The notes below the pieces were generated by a model, which saw only the letters and a list, made by a program, of their open reading frames with translations, was not told the origin of the DNA and did no database searches. The position numbers were made by a program, and so were the translations under genes. From Massilia sp. Root335 (GTDB lineage Bacteria > Pseudomonadota > Gammaproteobacteria > Burkholderiales > Burkholderiaceae_D), in the NCBI RefSeq assembly GCF_001425685.1, contig NZ_LMCY01000008.1, positions 240,854 through 304,853 of the forward strand: 64,000 bases of DNA, given 5' to 3'. This document shows, one piece after another, positions 44,574 through 52,597 of the stretch (position 1 is its first letter; each line of letters opens with the position of its first letter).

Positions 44574-44595
44574 CTACCCCCATTTCTACCCACAT
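44574..44595. repeat. arm-type repeat, left copy
   Basis: A 22-bp sequence CTACCCCCATTTCTACCCAC(AT) containing two CTACCC units 11 bp apart recurs with one mismatch at 60221-60242. Placement near both ends suggests integrase or excisionase arm sites. Confidence 0.6.
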
Positions 44596-44597
44596 TG

Positions 44598-44816
44598 CTA
44601 AACAGCCTGTTTTTTGACGCCGCGGCTCAGATTTCGCTGCCAGATTACAAGCTCTTCCTCGTCCCAAGCAACCGCCCGCACACTGATCTGGACTGGCGCA
44701 GGGAAGGTCCCCTTCTTGATTCCATCGTAGATGACCGTACGCTTGATGCCGACGAGATCGATTACGGCTGGCAGGCGCAGGAAGCGTTTTGGTGCGTTCA
44801 TGTTGTGGTTACTCAT
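44598..44816 (-). CDS. AlpA-family regulator / excisionase-like protein
   Basis: This protein has about 72 residues. FLRLPAVIDLVGIKRTVIYDGIKKGTFPAPVQI is the winged-helix AlpA pattern (MerR-like fold), continuing VAWDEEELVIWQ. AlpA proteins switch on integrase genes or act as excisionases. The start is taken at the ATG at 44816, overlapping the upstream gene; the ATG at 44801 is also possible. It lies next to attL and the arm-type repeat. Confidence 0.82.
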   Translation of the reverse strand: MSNHNMNAPKRFLRLPAVIDLVGIKRTVIYDGIKKGTFPAPVQISVRAVAWDEEELVIWQRNLSRGVKKQAV

Positions 44817-45597
44817 CATCGGCCCCCAGCAGCCACGCTCCGTCAACGTTCAGCACGGTGCACACGTTGGCCAAGTGCGGGCCCGAGATCGTGCGAGTCT
44901 CACCGCTCTCCCATCGCGCCACGGTACTCGGCATCACGCCGACCAGCTCAGCCAACCTTTCAACCGACATCCCAGCCGCTTCGCGTGCGACTTTGATGTG
45001 AGTGTGCCAGGTCATCGATACCGAGTGTTCAAAGCCGGCAAACTCGTGGCGCACGACGCAAGCCCGAGTCAGGCTGTCGACCGAATCAACGTCCCGGTGA
45101 CCATAGTCACCAAAGCACACATAGAAGGCCTCCTTTTGATTGAGCAATTCGCTTGACCAGTATGAATCTTCATCATGCAGCCGCTCCGGGAAGTTCTTCT
45201 CAAGGAGATCGAAGTCGTCAAAGTCCGGGAGCACGCCGCCGGCTGCCGCAGCGAACACGCGCGCCTGATTCCATGTAACGAACTGGGCCTCAGCCGGCAA
45301 AAGGATCAGGTGGCGGTAAATCCCAGCGTCTGGAACGATGCCAACGTACTGCTCACCGGTCTGCAGGTAGCTCATGTCGAACGGGAAGTCAGGACGCGGC
45401 GGTGTTATGGCTGCCCGAGTAGCGGTCGGCAGCGAATCGACCATGCGCATGAGCTCTTCATGGTCAGCGGTACCGAGAAGCTTTGGGGGCGTGGTGGACG
45501 ACCGCATAAAACCCGAGCGCGCAACCGCATCATTGCTCTCACGCTGTGTATCCAGTTCTGCGCTGCGATTCGCGTTGACGGTTTTTTTCGTATTCAT
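44809..45597 (-). CDS. DUF1566-like domain fused to an XRE HTH domain
   Basis: This protein has 262 residues. After a disordered N-terminus (1-70), residues about 85-190 match the phage DUF1566/Lcl-type fold: GEQYVGIVPDAGIYRHLILLP, VTWNQARVFAAAAGG, SYWSSELLNQKEAFYVCFGDYG. Residues about 197-258 form an XRE domain (HIKVAREAAGMSVERLAELVG, STVARWESGETRTISGPHLANVC, WLLGADDE). The HTH resembles that of the prophage repressor (WLLGEDD). It is probably a regulator tied to a ligand-like sensing domain. The ATG at 45597 follows AAGGA. It overlaps AlpA. Confidence 0.75.
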   Translation of the reverse strand: MNTKKTVNANRSAELDTQRESNDAVARSGFMRSSTTPPKLLGTADHEELMRMVDSLPTATRAAITPPRPDFPFDMSYLQTGEQYVGIVPDAGIYRHLILLPAEAQFVTWNQARVFAAAAGGVLPDFDDFDLLEKNFPERLHDEDSYWSSELLNQKEAFYVCFGDYGHRDVDSVDSLTRACVVRHEFAGFEHSVSMTWHTHIKVAREAAGMSVERLAELVGVMPSTVARWESGETRTISGPHLANVCTVLNVDGAWLLGADDE

Positions 45598-45639
45598 GTT
45601 CGATCCTTTAGGTTGGTTGTTGTGATGGGGCGATTGGAA

Positions 45640-45849
45640 TCAGCGCGGCACGATGGTCAGTTGCACTCGAGCGGCCGGAAGCGTGTAGCTGTACTGCGCG
45701 GCTAGGTCAACGATCATCTGCTGGGCGCAACGATCCATCGCCCGAAAGTTGGCGATGATTTGACGCTCTTCGTCGCTGAGCTGGAAGCCGGCGCTGTCGA
45801 TCGTGCGCAGGTCGCCGCGGCCGCGCTTACGCTGCTCTGCCGTGCTCAT
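45640..45849 (-). CDS. small phage protein, function unknown
   Basis: This 69-residue protein is basic at the N-terminus, with a helical core (SDEERQIIANFRAMDRCAQQMIVDLAAQYS). That resembles the short regions following HTH motifs in phage regulators, but no HTH is seen. Its ATG overlaps the stop of the upstream gene (ATGA), so it is the next gene of the same operon. Confidence 0.55.
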   Translation of the reverse strand: MSTAEQRKRGRGDLRTIDSAGFQLSDEERQIIANFRAMDRCAQQMIVDLAAQYSYTLPAARVQLTIVPR

Positions 45850-46211
45850 GCTGGAGCTCCTTTGCGCGCATTCGAGTTGAAGCGATCGACCGCCCTGGAT
45901 GCATCCTCAGCCAGTTTGTCGAGCGAAACCAACGCCAAGCGCGCGAGGGACTCGATATCGTTATCGGACAGCAGCGGACGGACATCCCCGGAGCCAGAGT
46001 CCATGGCACCAAGGTCAGCCAGATGGGCTTGCACGATGCCTGCGATAGTCCGCGTGCCACGGGCGATGTCCATCACCTCGGCCGCGAAGATGGCGTTCGC
46101 GTCGTGCTCTGCGCCGCCATGGAGCCACGACTGCTGCAGGTAAAGCGGCAGGGGCGCGGCCGAGGACGTTGCGCTGGACGTTGCATTTGTGCTACTCTCA
46201 TGATTCGCCAT
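45846..46211 (-). CDS. phage hypothetical protein
   Basis: This protein has 121 residues from the ATG at 46211, preceded by GGAGAAAG. It has a Ser/Thr/Ala-rich N-terminus, then a helical region (DANAIFAAEVMDIARGTRTIAGIVQAHLADL, SDNDIESLARLALVSLDKLAEDA). It resembles uncharacterised small proteins near phage antirepressor genes. No function can be assigned. Confidence 0.55.
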   Translation of the reverse strand: MANHESSTNATSSATSSAAPLPLYLQQSWLHGGAEHDANAIFAAEVMDIARGTRTIAGIVQAHLADLGAMDSGSGDVRPLLSDNDIESLARLALVSLDKLAEDASRAVDRFNSNARKGAPA

Positions 46212-46309
46212 AGTCTTTCTCCAAAGTTTTAGGGCGTAAGGGGCCATCCGGTGCTGGAACACCAGGTGGCTTTGTTGTTTCTAGGGTTGGTTAAATCAGA
46301 TCGGTATCG

Positions 46310-47173
46310 TCAATGCGGCGGGGCCGCTGACTTCATCGACACCATGCAGGCCAGCTTTGTCAGCCCGCGCTGCGTGATGTGCACCTGTTCCTTGGTGCGC
46401 TTCTCGCCGCTGCGCGGATCGTCATAGCTGCCGATCTTGTGAGCGAGGTAGCCGGCCTGCAGCTTGTCGTGACGGGCGAGGTAGCCCGCTCGACCAGGGC
46501 GCCGATACACCCATCCTTGCTTGAAGAGGAGGTCGGCGAGTTCGTTGTAGTGCACGTGCAGAACCTTTGCGGCATCTCGTAGGCACATCGAGCCGTCCGT
46601 GTTCGAAATGATATTCAAAGCCTCTACAGCTGGCGCTTGTTCGCTGACCTGGCGCTCGAGCTGCTGGACCTTCACCGCCAGTTGAAGACGGCCCTCCTCG
46701 GCGTCTGCCCAGGCACGCGCTGCGGCGACGCGATCGGCAAAGTTCGGCAGTCCATCCACCATTGGCGGCTCGGGACGATGCTCCACCGTTGGTGGAACAG
46801 AGTTGCCCGCCGCCGGGGTGTCCACAGATTGTGTTACCACGTAATGCGCGTTTTTACGCATCACTGGCAGGATCTCGTCGAACACGAAGCGCTCAAACGC
46901 CTGCGCGGCCGGTAACTTTGTTTTGACGATGAGCCGCATCACATCCGCCTCGCTCAGCACGCGCGTCTGTTGCACGCCGCCAGCAGTCAGCAGAGGAACG
47001 CATCGCATCTCACCTGTGCAGTGGCGCATTGCCGTCGTCGGATCGGCGTAGCCAATCGCCTTGCAGACATCGTTACCGACGAGCAGTGGCTCGCCGTTTT
47101 CGCTGGTGATGACACGCAACGGGTGCGTCTCAAACAGGAATAGGGTAGGTGCTGCTTGCTGTAGTGCGCTCAT
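46310..47173 (-). CDS. BRO-N / KilAC phage antirepressor
   Basis: This 287-residue protein has an N-terminal BRO domain (PLRVITSENGEPLLVGNDVCKAIGYADP, RVLSEADVMRLIVKTKLPAAQAFERFVFDEILPVMRK). A C-terminal KilAC domain includes NIISNTDGSMCLRDAAKVLHVHYNELADLLFKQGWVYRRPG and VHITQRGLTKLA. Antirepressors of this build bind and inactivate phage repressors or activate lytic promoters. Its promoter carries copies of the repressor operator (47212-47225, 47246-47259), so the repressor likely silences it in the lysogen. Confidence 0.92.
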   Translation of the reverse strand: MSALQQAAPTLFLFETHPLRVITSENGEPLLVGNDVCKAIGYADPTTAMRHCTGEMRCVPLLTAGGVQQTRVLSEADVMRLIVKTKLPAAQAFERFVFDEILPVMRKNAHYVVTQSVDTPAAGNSVPPTVEHRPEPPMVDGLPNFADRVAAARAWADAEEGRLQLAVKVQQLERQVSEQAPAVEALNIISNTDGSMCLRDAAKVLHVHYNELADLLFKQGWVYRRPGRAGYLARHDKLQAGYLAHKIGSYDDPRSGEKRTKEQVHITQRGLTKLACMVSMKSAAPPH

Positions 47174-47211
47174 GATTCCTTAGGGCGTAAGGCGTTACCA
47201 ATGAGAGAATA

Positions 47212-47225
47212 TTAAGTGCACTTAA
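47212..47225. promoter_or_regulatory. repressor operator, antirepressor promoter
   Basis: TTAAGTGCACTTAA is a perfect 14-bp palindrome and the best match to the operator consensus seen again at 48001-48071. A diverged copy TTCAGTATGCTTAA is at 47246-47259. Confidence 0.72.
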
Positions 47226-47317
47226 AAAGTTCCGCAAGCGATATTTTCAGTATGCTTAAAAATTTCTTTGAGCGGGGCGAAAAAATACCCGCACAAGGCG
47301 GGTTAGAGAAAAGCGTG

Positions 47318-48001
47318 TCAGATTTTTTCGGTTTGTCTTAGAATTACTTTGCCTATCAGCTTGACGTCCTCCGGCCGGTAAAGCTTGCGCGCATGCCGAC
47401 GCTGATCCGGATGATCTGACGTAAGCCACCACTCCCCGCTGTCTCGCTGGAGTCGGCGCAGTAAAATTGTCCCCTCGTAGATCAAGAGATAAACGGCCCC
47501 ATCTGTAATGTCGCGGTGCCATCTATCTAGGACAAGGAAGTCGCCAAATGAGATAGCTGGCTCCATATCCAGCGTCCGCACTCTCATCACAGACACAACG
47601 TCTGGAGATAGGTCATTAACCTGAAACCACTGCATCCGAAGAGCAAAAAGGCTTCGGGCCTCAAGTTCGCGCTCGGGCTCAACTCGATAACCCTCAGGCG
47701 TATCATCCGGGATATAACGAACAACTTCGATTGGCCATAGCTCTTTCCCATCCACGCCCTCCTGGGCGTAGCTCTGCCAAAACCAGGCATCGCTGGAGTC
47801 GTCGTCCTCACCGAGCAGCCAGGCCGGACTTATGCCCAAGAGGTCGCAAACCCTAACAAGATTGGTGCCTTCGATTTTCTTTGTCTTCCCGCTTTCCCAC
47901 ATCGTTACCGTAGCAGGCGAAACGCCGACTAGCTTAGCCAGTTCGGTCTTCCGTAGGTTCTTCACAGTGCGAGCCTGTGTTAAGCGCTTGTGCCAGTCCA
48001 T
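47318..48001 (-). CDS. CI-like phage repressor with altered S24 catalytic residues
   Basis: This 227-residue protein has an N-terminal XRE domain (HKRLTQARTVKNLRKTELAKLVGVSPATVTMWESGKTKKI), a linker, then a LexA/S24-like C-terminal domain. At the expected G-D-S-M-E-P site it reads T-L-D-M-E-P: the nucleophile Ser is Asp (D145). The general-base Lys of the KRL motif is Arg (R182 in LLRRL). Self-cleavage is therefore unlikely. The domain may still dimerise. It is divergent from Cro, and operators lie between them. Induction probably depends on the antirepressor. Confidence 0.9.
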   Translation of the reverse strand: MDWHKRLTQARTVKNLRKTELAKLVGVSPATVTMWESGKTKKIEGTNLVRVCDLLGISPAWLLGEDDDSSDAWFWQSYAQEGVDGKELWPIEVVRYIPDDTPEGYRVEPERELEARSLFALRMQWFQVNDLSPDVVSVMRVRTLDMEPAISFGDFLVLDRWHRDITDGAVYLLIYEGTILLRRLQRDSGEWWLTSDHPDQRRHARKLYRPEDVKLIGKVILRQTEKI

Positions 48002-48071
48002 TAAGCCAGCTTAACACCGGCGACGTTTCGGTGCAACAATTTTAATGCGCTTAATTTTTAAGTGCGCTAAA
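48001..48071. promoter_or_regulatory. repressor/Cro operator region with three sites
   Basis: Three 14-bp sites lie in the divergent promoter: TTAAGCCAGCTTAA (48001-48014), TTTAATGCGCTTAA (48041-48054) and TTAAGTGCGCTAAA (48058-48071). They share the consensus TTAAGTGCRCTTAA with the antirepressor operator. Spacing differs (27 bp, then 3 bp). Confidence 0.72.
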
Positions 48072-48079
48072 ATTGGCTC

Positions 48080-48280
48080 ATGAGCCAGAACAATACGCCC
48101 GACGAAATCATTGACGCCTTGGGCGGGACGTCTGAAGTAGCGAAACTCTGCAGGGTAAGTGACGCCGCTGTGTCGCAGTGGCGGCGAGCGGGCATACCTC
48201 AGCCACGACTGATGTACATCCAGGCCATCAGGCCCGATCTGTTCATGTCGCAAATCACGACAACGCCGCAGCCGGAGTAA
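48080..48280 (+). CDS. Cro-like / YdaS-type HTH regulator
   Basis: This 66-residue protein has an IIDALGGTSEVAKLCRVSDAAVSQWRRAGIPQPRLMYIQAIRPDLF core, the short HTH of Cro/YdaS proteins. It opens the rightward operon and starts 9 bases after the last operator, so it should compete with the repressor. The following genes are tightly spaced. Confidence 0.85.
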   Translation: MSQNNTPDEIIDALGGTSEVAKLCRVSDAAVSQWRRAGIPQPRLMYIQAIRPDLFMSQITTTPQPE

Positions 48281-48284
48281 AGAA

Positions 48285-48644
48285 ATGAAGCCTCTCAGCA
48301 ACGCCTCCCCTAGCCCGGTAGGCGCAGGGACTTTGCACGCCCAAATTCCGCAACTGGTGGCGCTGGTAGATGTCGGCGGCCTGGCGCTGGAACTGTGGCG
48401 CACGGAGCTGGCTGTCACCGAGCTGCACCGCATCTACATCCGCAAGATCCAGGAGTACGAGGAGCGCTACGGAGACATCGGTGGCCGGATCAACCCGCGC
48501 AATCACGAACACGTCGCCATCGTCTCGTACACCATGGACGCGAGGCTGGCGCTTACGGCGGCTAAGCGCAAGGTGTATGCCGCGCGCCGCCGGCTGCGGA
48601 ACGCGTGCGCGAAGGCGGCCAGGAAGGGAGCCACGAGCGCATGA
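48285..48644 (+). CDS. phage hypothetical protein of the replication operon
   Basis: This 119-residue protein has a long helical region with repeated Glu/Arg/Tyr (ELHRIYIRKIQEYEERYGDIGG) and a basic tail. No domain is recognised. It ends with an ATGA overlap to the O-like gene, so it belongs to the same transcript. Confidence 0.6.
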   Translation: MKPLSNASPSPVGAGTLHAQIPQLVALVDVGGLALELWRTELAVTELHRIYIRKIQEYEERYGDIGGRINPRNHEHVAIVSYTMDARLALTAAKRKVYAARRRLRNACAKAARKGATSA

Positions 48645-49504
48645 GTACTCCCCAGCTCGAAGACGGCTTCACCATGATCGCGAATGAACTCTTGGAGGCC
48701 GTTCTGGGCGGAAGCTTCTCCCATCGCGAGCAGTCGGTCATCTTCACGATCATCCGGAAGACCTACGGCTACGGCAAGAAAGAAGACGACATGTCAGCCG
48801 CGCAGATCGGCGCGATGTGTGGGCTCGCTCGCCAGCACGTGACGTCGACACTCAATGCGCTGGCGGCACGCAATGTCATCACGAAACGCCAGGGCACGTA
48901 CGGCATGATCGTCGGCGTCCAAAAGGATCATCGACGGTGGATCTCGGCCAACCAGTTGAAGTCGCAGGCTGGCCTCGATTCTGGACTTGCAGATAGTCCC
49001 AAAACAGGACTAGTCCCAAAACAGGACACGTCCCAAAACAGGACTAGTGCTAGTCCCGAATCGGGACAGGTCGATAGTCCTAAATCGGGACACACAAAAG
49101 AAAACCTTCCAAAAGAAAACCTCAAAAGAAAAAGTACCCCCAAACCCCCAGAGAGGGCCATCACGCCTGCCAAGGAAAAAACCATAACGCTGCGAACGTT
49201 CATAGATGGATGCCAGGAACGCGGAGAGCGTCCGGTCCGCGACTACGAACCACTGTGGCGATACACCGAGGGTGTTGGACTACCCAAGGACTTCATTGCT
49301 CTCGCTTGGTACGAGTTCTGTCGACGGTTTCTGCCTGGCGGTACCGGTGAGGCGAAGCGGTACACCGATTGGCGCAAAGCGTTCCGCAAGTACGTCGAGG
49401 GCAACTACCTGAAGCTCTGGGCGCTTGATGGCGAAAGCCGGTACTACCTGACCACGCAGGGCAAACAGGCCCAAAAATTCTACGATTCGAGGGAGGCAGC
49501 ATGA
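48641..49504 (+). CDS. phage replication protein O-like, with internal origin iterons
   Basis: This 287-residue protein has an N-terminal RepO/RPA winged helix (PQLEDGFTMIANELLEAVLGGSFSHREQSVIFTIIRKTYGYGKKEDDMSAAQIG). The low-complexity middle (SPKTGLVPKQDTSQ...) is encoded by five DNA iterons. The C-terminal half is basic and probably contacts the helicase loader or helicase. As with lambda O, it would bind the iterons inside its own gene and recruit the DnaB-type helicase encoded next. The ATG at 48641 overlaps the upstream stop. Confidence 0.9.
   Translation: MSTPQLEDGFTMIANELLEAVLGGSFSHREQSVIFTIIRKTYGYGKKEDDMSAAQIGAMCGLARQHVTSTLNALAARNVITKRQGTYGMIVGVQKDHRRWISANQLKSQAGLDSGLADSPKTGLVPKQDTSQNRTSASPESGQVDSPKSGHTKENLPKENLKRKSTPKPPERAITPAKEKTITLRTFIDGCQERGERPVRDYEPLWRYTEGVGLPKDFIALAWYEFCRRFLPGGTGEAKRYTDWRKAFRKYVEGNYLKLWALDGESRYYLTTQGKQAQKFYDSREAA
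48996..49091. other. prophage replication origin: five 15-bp iterons in the O-like gene
   Basis: GTCCCAAAACAGGAC occurs at 48996, 49013 and 49030. GTCCCGAATCGGGAC (a perfect palindrome around one base) is at 49053, and GTCCTAAATCGGGAC at 49077. A purine-rich AT-biased stretch follows (49092-49140), as in lambda-type origins. Confidence 0.75.
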
Positions 49505-50856
49505 GCAACGAGATCAAACCGCCGCCGTACAGCGCGGAAGCAGAGCAAGGCGTCATTGGCGCTCTGCTGCGAGACAACGATGCGATCGACCGCATCGGAG
49601 ACCTTCGCACCGAGCATTTCTACCTGAGCGACCACGTGACGATTTTTCGCGAGCTGTTGCGGCATCTGACGGCCGGCCGCAGCTGCGACGTGATCTCGCT
49701 AGGTGACGCACTGCAAGGCAAGGTGCCTGACTGCGCGCAGTACCTGAACCAGCTTGCGCAGTCGTCTCCGTCGTCGGCCCACATCGGTCGCCATGCCGCG
49801 ATCGTGCGAGACAAGGCGATAAAGCGCGGACTGATCAAGTTCGGACGCGAGGTGGCGGAGGCTGCCGCCGGCTCGCCAGAGGAGTCTACCGCGCTGGTCG
49901 ATCAAGCCTCGAGCATGCTGGAAAAACTGGCGGTGGCACGTACGCACGTCGAGCCTGTACTCGCGGCCGACGAGTTAGCCGCGCACGTCGAGGAGCTGCA
50001 GCGCCGAATGGATGGTGTCGTGAAGGTGATCTCGACGGGCTATCCGGACGTCGACAACACGCTGAACGGTGGCATCCGCCGCGGCGAACTGATCGTACTG
50101 GCGGCACGTCCCAAGATGGGCAAGACTGCGTTCGCGCTGAACGTGGCCTGTAACGCCGCCCTCGATCATTCTGTGTTGGTGCTGTCGATGGAGATGCCGA
50201 AGTCCCAACTGCACGACCGGAATCTGGCGAGCCAGGGACAGATCCCGCTCGAGCACCTGCTCAAGCCTCTGATGATGACGCCCGGCGACTGGGACCGGCT
50301 TACCCATGCAACGATCAAGATCCGCGACATGAAGCTGCATCAGGACGACCAAGCGGGCCTGCGCCTGCTCGACGTCCGCCTCAAGGCAAAGGCCGTGAAG
50401 CGCAAGAGCGGGCTCGACCTGCTTGTCATCGACTACCTGCAGCTGATGGACGGCGACGGCGATAACCGCAACGCGCAGATCGAGAGCATCACCCGCGGCC
50501 TCAAGACGTTAGCCAAGGAGCTTGGCATTGGGATCATTCTGCTGTCGCAGCTGAATCGCAAGTTGGAGGAGCGGCCGAACAAACGGCCGATACCGGCCGA
50601 CCTGCGAGACTCCGGAGCGATCGAGCAGGATGCGGATGCCGTGGTCTTCCTGTATCGCGACGAGGTCTACAACCCGGATAGTCCGGATGCGGGTATGTGC
50701 GAGGTCGATGTAGCGCTGTGCCGTCAGGGGCGGCCAGGGCGCACGGCGCTGGCTTACATCGGCGAGCAGGTACGGTTCGAGAGCCTGGAACATGGATGGA
50801 TACCAGCAAAGCCCGTAGAGCGTCGGGCGCGCCGCGGCCTGGCGGAGCACCTATGA
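49501..50856 (+). CDS. DnaB-type replicative helicase (phage)
   Basis: This 451-residue protein has a DnaB N-terminal domain (PYSAEAEQGVIGALLRDNDAID) and a RecA-like ATPase with RPKMGKTAFALNVACNAA (Walker A), LLVIDYLQLM (Walker B), IILLSQLNRKLEERPNKRPIPADLRDSGAIEQDAD (H4 and arginine finger). It should unwind DNA at the O-bound origin without a separate loader. It overlaps the O-like gene by four bases. Confidence 0.95.
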   Translation: MSNEIKPPPYSAEAEQGVIGALLRDNDAIDRIGDLRTEHFYLSDHVTIFRELLRHLTAGRSCDVISLGDALQGKVPDCAQYLNQLAQSSPSSAHIGRHAAIVRDKAIKRGLIKFGREVAEAAAGSPEESTALVDQASSMLEKLAVARTHVEPVLAADELAAHVEELQRRMDGVVKVISTGYPDVDNTLNGGIRRGELIVLAARPKMGKTAFALNVACNAALDHSVLVLSMEMPKSQLHDRNLASQGQIPLEHLLKPLMMTPGDWDRLTHATIKIRDMKLHQDDQAGLRLLDVRLKAKAVKRKSGLDLLVIDYLQLMDGDGDNRNAQIESITRGLKTLAKELGIGIILLSQLNRKLEERPNKRPIPADLRDSGAIEQDADAVVFLYRDEVYNPDSPDAGMCEVDVALCRQGRPGRTALAYIGEQVRFESLEHGWIPAKPVERRARRGLAEHL

Positions 50857-50901
50857 CAGGACCGATGCGCGCTTTAACGCATCCCTTCGCGAGAGCCTGA
50901 C

Positions 50902-51186
50902 ATGAGTACGACTCGTGCTGCGCTCGTTGAGATCCTGGAAGGCGTTGAGGCCATCGACGTCGACGAAGGCGCGAAGGACAAGTTCCGCCAACTGGTGGGC
51001 GCCGTGGCCAATACGCACGGCTACGACTGGATCGAGCGGGCTAGTCGGATCGACTTCGCAAGAGGACTGCTGCGCATGCGCGTCAGCCGGCCTGAGGTGC
51101 GAGATAGGTTGATTGCCCTGTACGGGATCTCACGTCCTCAGGCCTACCGAATCATCAGCCATGCGCTGCAACTGTCTCACGAATGA
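50902..51186 (+). CDS. phage hypothetical protein
   Basis: This 94-residue protein is helical and acidic at the N-terminus. The C-terminal part (RDRLIALYGISRPQAYRIISHALQLS) has an HTH-like look resembling the recognition region of resolvase or Mor-type proteins. It could be a small late-gene regulator. A 15-codon open frame with an ATGA link to the helicase lies just before it (50853-50900). Confidence 0.6.
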   Translation: MSTTRAALVEILEGVEAIDVDEGAKDKFRQLVGAVANTHGYDWIERASRIDFARGLLRMRVSRPEVRDRLIALYGISRPQAYRIISHALQLSHE

Positions 51187-51243
51187 GCCTTCGATGAGAC
51201 GCCCTGACGGTTTAATGGCGACATCGAACATAGGAGCTTGCAA

Positions 51244-51537
51244 TTGGCTTTTACCAAAATCGAACCGACAGGAGCCATCGCGACGAAAGGACGGTGGGCA
51301 GTGCTGATGAACGCGACACAAAATGCGAAGTTGAAGCTGGAAACAGCCAAGCGCCCGCTAGGTCTGCGCTTGACCGTATGTGGCAACACGGCTGGCGCGA
51401 AGAACAGGGCGACTCTCGCGAAGGTGCTCGCCGATACCCCGGCCACTCAAACACCGCGCGCGACGAACTCGAAGTCAACCCCATCGAGCACGGCCGCGAA
51501 TAAGGCCCGCCTTGCCGCCATCCTCGCGGACGACTAA
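51244..51537 (+). CDS. phage hypothetical protein (TTG start)
   Basis: This protein has about 97 residues. The TTG at 51244 has GGAG seven bases upstream; the ATG at 51307 is an alternative. The sequence is basic, Thr/Ala/Ser-rich toward the end (PATQTPRATNSKSTPSSTAANKARLAAILADD). No domain is seen. It is moderately convincing by context only. Confidence 0.45.
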   Translation: MAFTKIEPTGAIATKGRWAVLMNATQNAKLKLETAKRPLGLRLTVCGNTAGAKNRATLAKVLADTPATQTPRATNSKSTPSSTAANKARLAAILADD

Positions 51538-51568
51538 GAACCCGATACGAACTAAAGGATCAGTGACC

Positions 51569-52291
51569 ATGCCGAACATCTCCCTTCACGAAGCCCTTAA
51601 CCGAAGCATGCTCGGTCCCAATGGCGGACTCAAGCCGGCTGATGCACCGCCGCCGGCGCCGCCGATGCCGCCTATCGGGTTGGACTATCCACCGATTGCC
51701 AAGCAGCCCGCCTATAAGGCTGAGGCAGATAAGCTGAATCGTTTCGTCAAACAGCAGGCCGATGCGGAGAAGAGGCTCGCGGACCTGCACGCGCAGTTGG
51801 AGCAGTCCAAAAAGATCGAGCGCACGGAAGAGGATGCAATCTCCAAGGCGGAAGCGCTCCTTACAGGTGAGGAGCGTGGTGTGGATCTACATGCCGAGAT
51901 CCGCGCGACCAACTCGCTGATCGAGGCGCTGCGCAATGCCCAGAAAGCGCAGCACGCCGTCATCCGCGGTGTGATTGCGCAGTTGGCCCAGGCGGCGGGG
52001 CGGCGATATGAAGACGAGCACAAGAAGCGAGTGAAGCGCGTGATGGCAGCGATGGACGAGCTGTATGCAGCCAATCAGGCAGAGGAGTCCTTGCGCGATG
52101 ACCTGGTGCGCCTGGGGTACACCGCTACCGCTTTGCCGGCGATGAACTTCTGCGGCGTCGAGGACCCGCGCGATCGCAACGGGAACGCGTCCTTTTATTG
52201 GTATCGCGAAGCCGAGAGGTACTCGCAGTCGGCGGAAGAGATCGCTGCGGACCTTCGTAAGCTGCGTCTCAAGGCCATGGCAGGGGAATGA
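51569..52291 (+). CDS. coiled-coil phage protein, function unknown
   Basis: This protein has 240 residues from the ATG at 51569, which follows AAAGGA. It has a Pro-rich N-terminal segment (ADAPPPAPPMPPIG), a long coiled coil (about 45-180), then a globular end with SFYWYREAERYSQSAEEIAADLRKL. It could be a structural or scaffold-like protein or a remnant of the late region; no family is recognised. Confidence 0.65.
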   Translation: MPNISLHEALNRSMLGPNGGLKPADAPPPAPPMPPIGLDYPPIAKQPAYKAEADKLNRFVKQQADAEKRLADLHAQLEQSKKIERTEEDAISKAEALLTGEERGVDLHAEIRATNSLIEALRNAQKAQHAVIRGVIAQLAQAAGRRYEDEHKKRVKRVMAAMDELYAANQAEESLRDDLVRLGYTATALPAMNFCGVEDPRDRNGNASFYWYREAERYSQSAEEIAADLRKLRLKAMAGE

Positions 52292-52597
52292 TAGATGCCG
52301 AGGGGATGTGTTCAGCGCGGACCCTGGCGAGAGGAGTTTCGCGACTTGGTCGTAAAACCCCTCCGGGGCCTTCAAAGTCCACAACCCTCACTCGACCGAC
52401 ACCTCATGCCCTCCCACGCGCAGAAAAAATCCCCCTTTGGAGCTTTTGTTAAAGGACGGAGCCAATCGGTTAAACCACGTTTAACACCTGTTTTCATAGG
52501 GGAGGGCAGCAAAAAATTAACGTGGCTTGTTGTTAAAGCGATGTTAAAGCCGACCGAATTAACAAGGTCGGCTTTTCTTTTGCACAAAAGGAAAACT
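52292..52597. other. non-coding stretch with inverted repeat and terminator
   Basis: 306 bases. They contain the inverted repeat GTTAAACCACGTTTAAC (52469-52485), several extra GTTAAA copies, and a terminator at 52546-52581 before the next ribosome binding site. This may be a late promoter or antitermination region. Confidence 0.5.
52546..52581 (+). terminator. rho-independent terminator
   Basis: AAAGCCGACC (52546-52555) pairs with GGTCGGCTTT (52566-52575), followed by a T-rich tract. It separates the replication operon from the tape measure cluster. Confidence 0.8.

Noticed and set aside
48996-49091. CRISPR-like repeats in the prophage
   Set aside because: 15-bp repeats with 2-9 bp gaps inside a coding gene; lambda-type origin iterons explain them.
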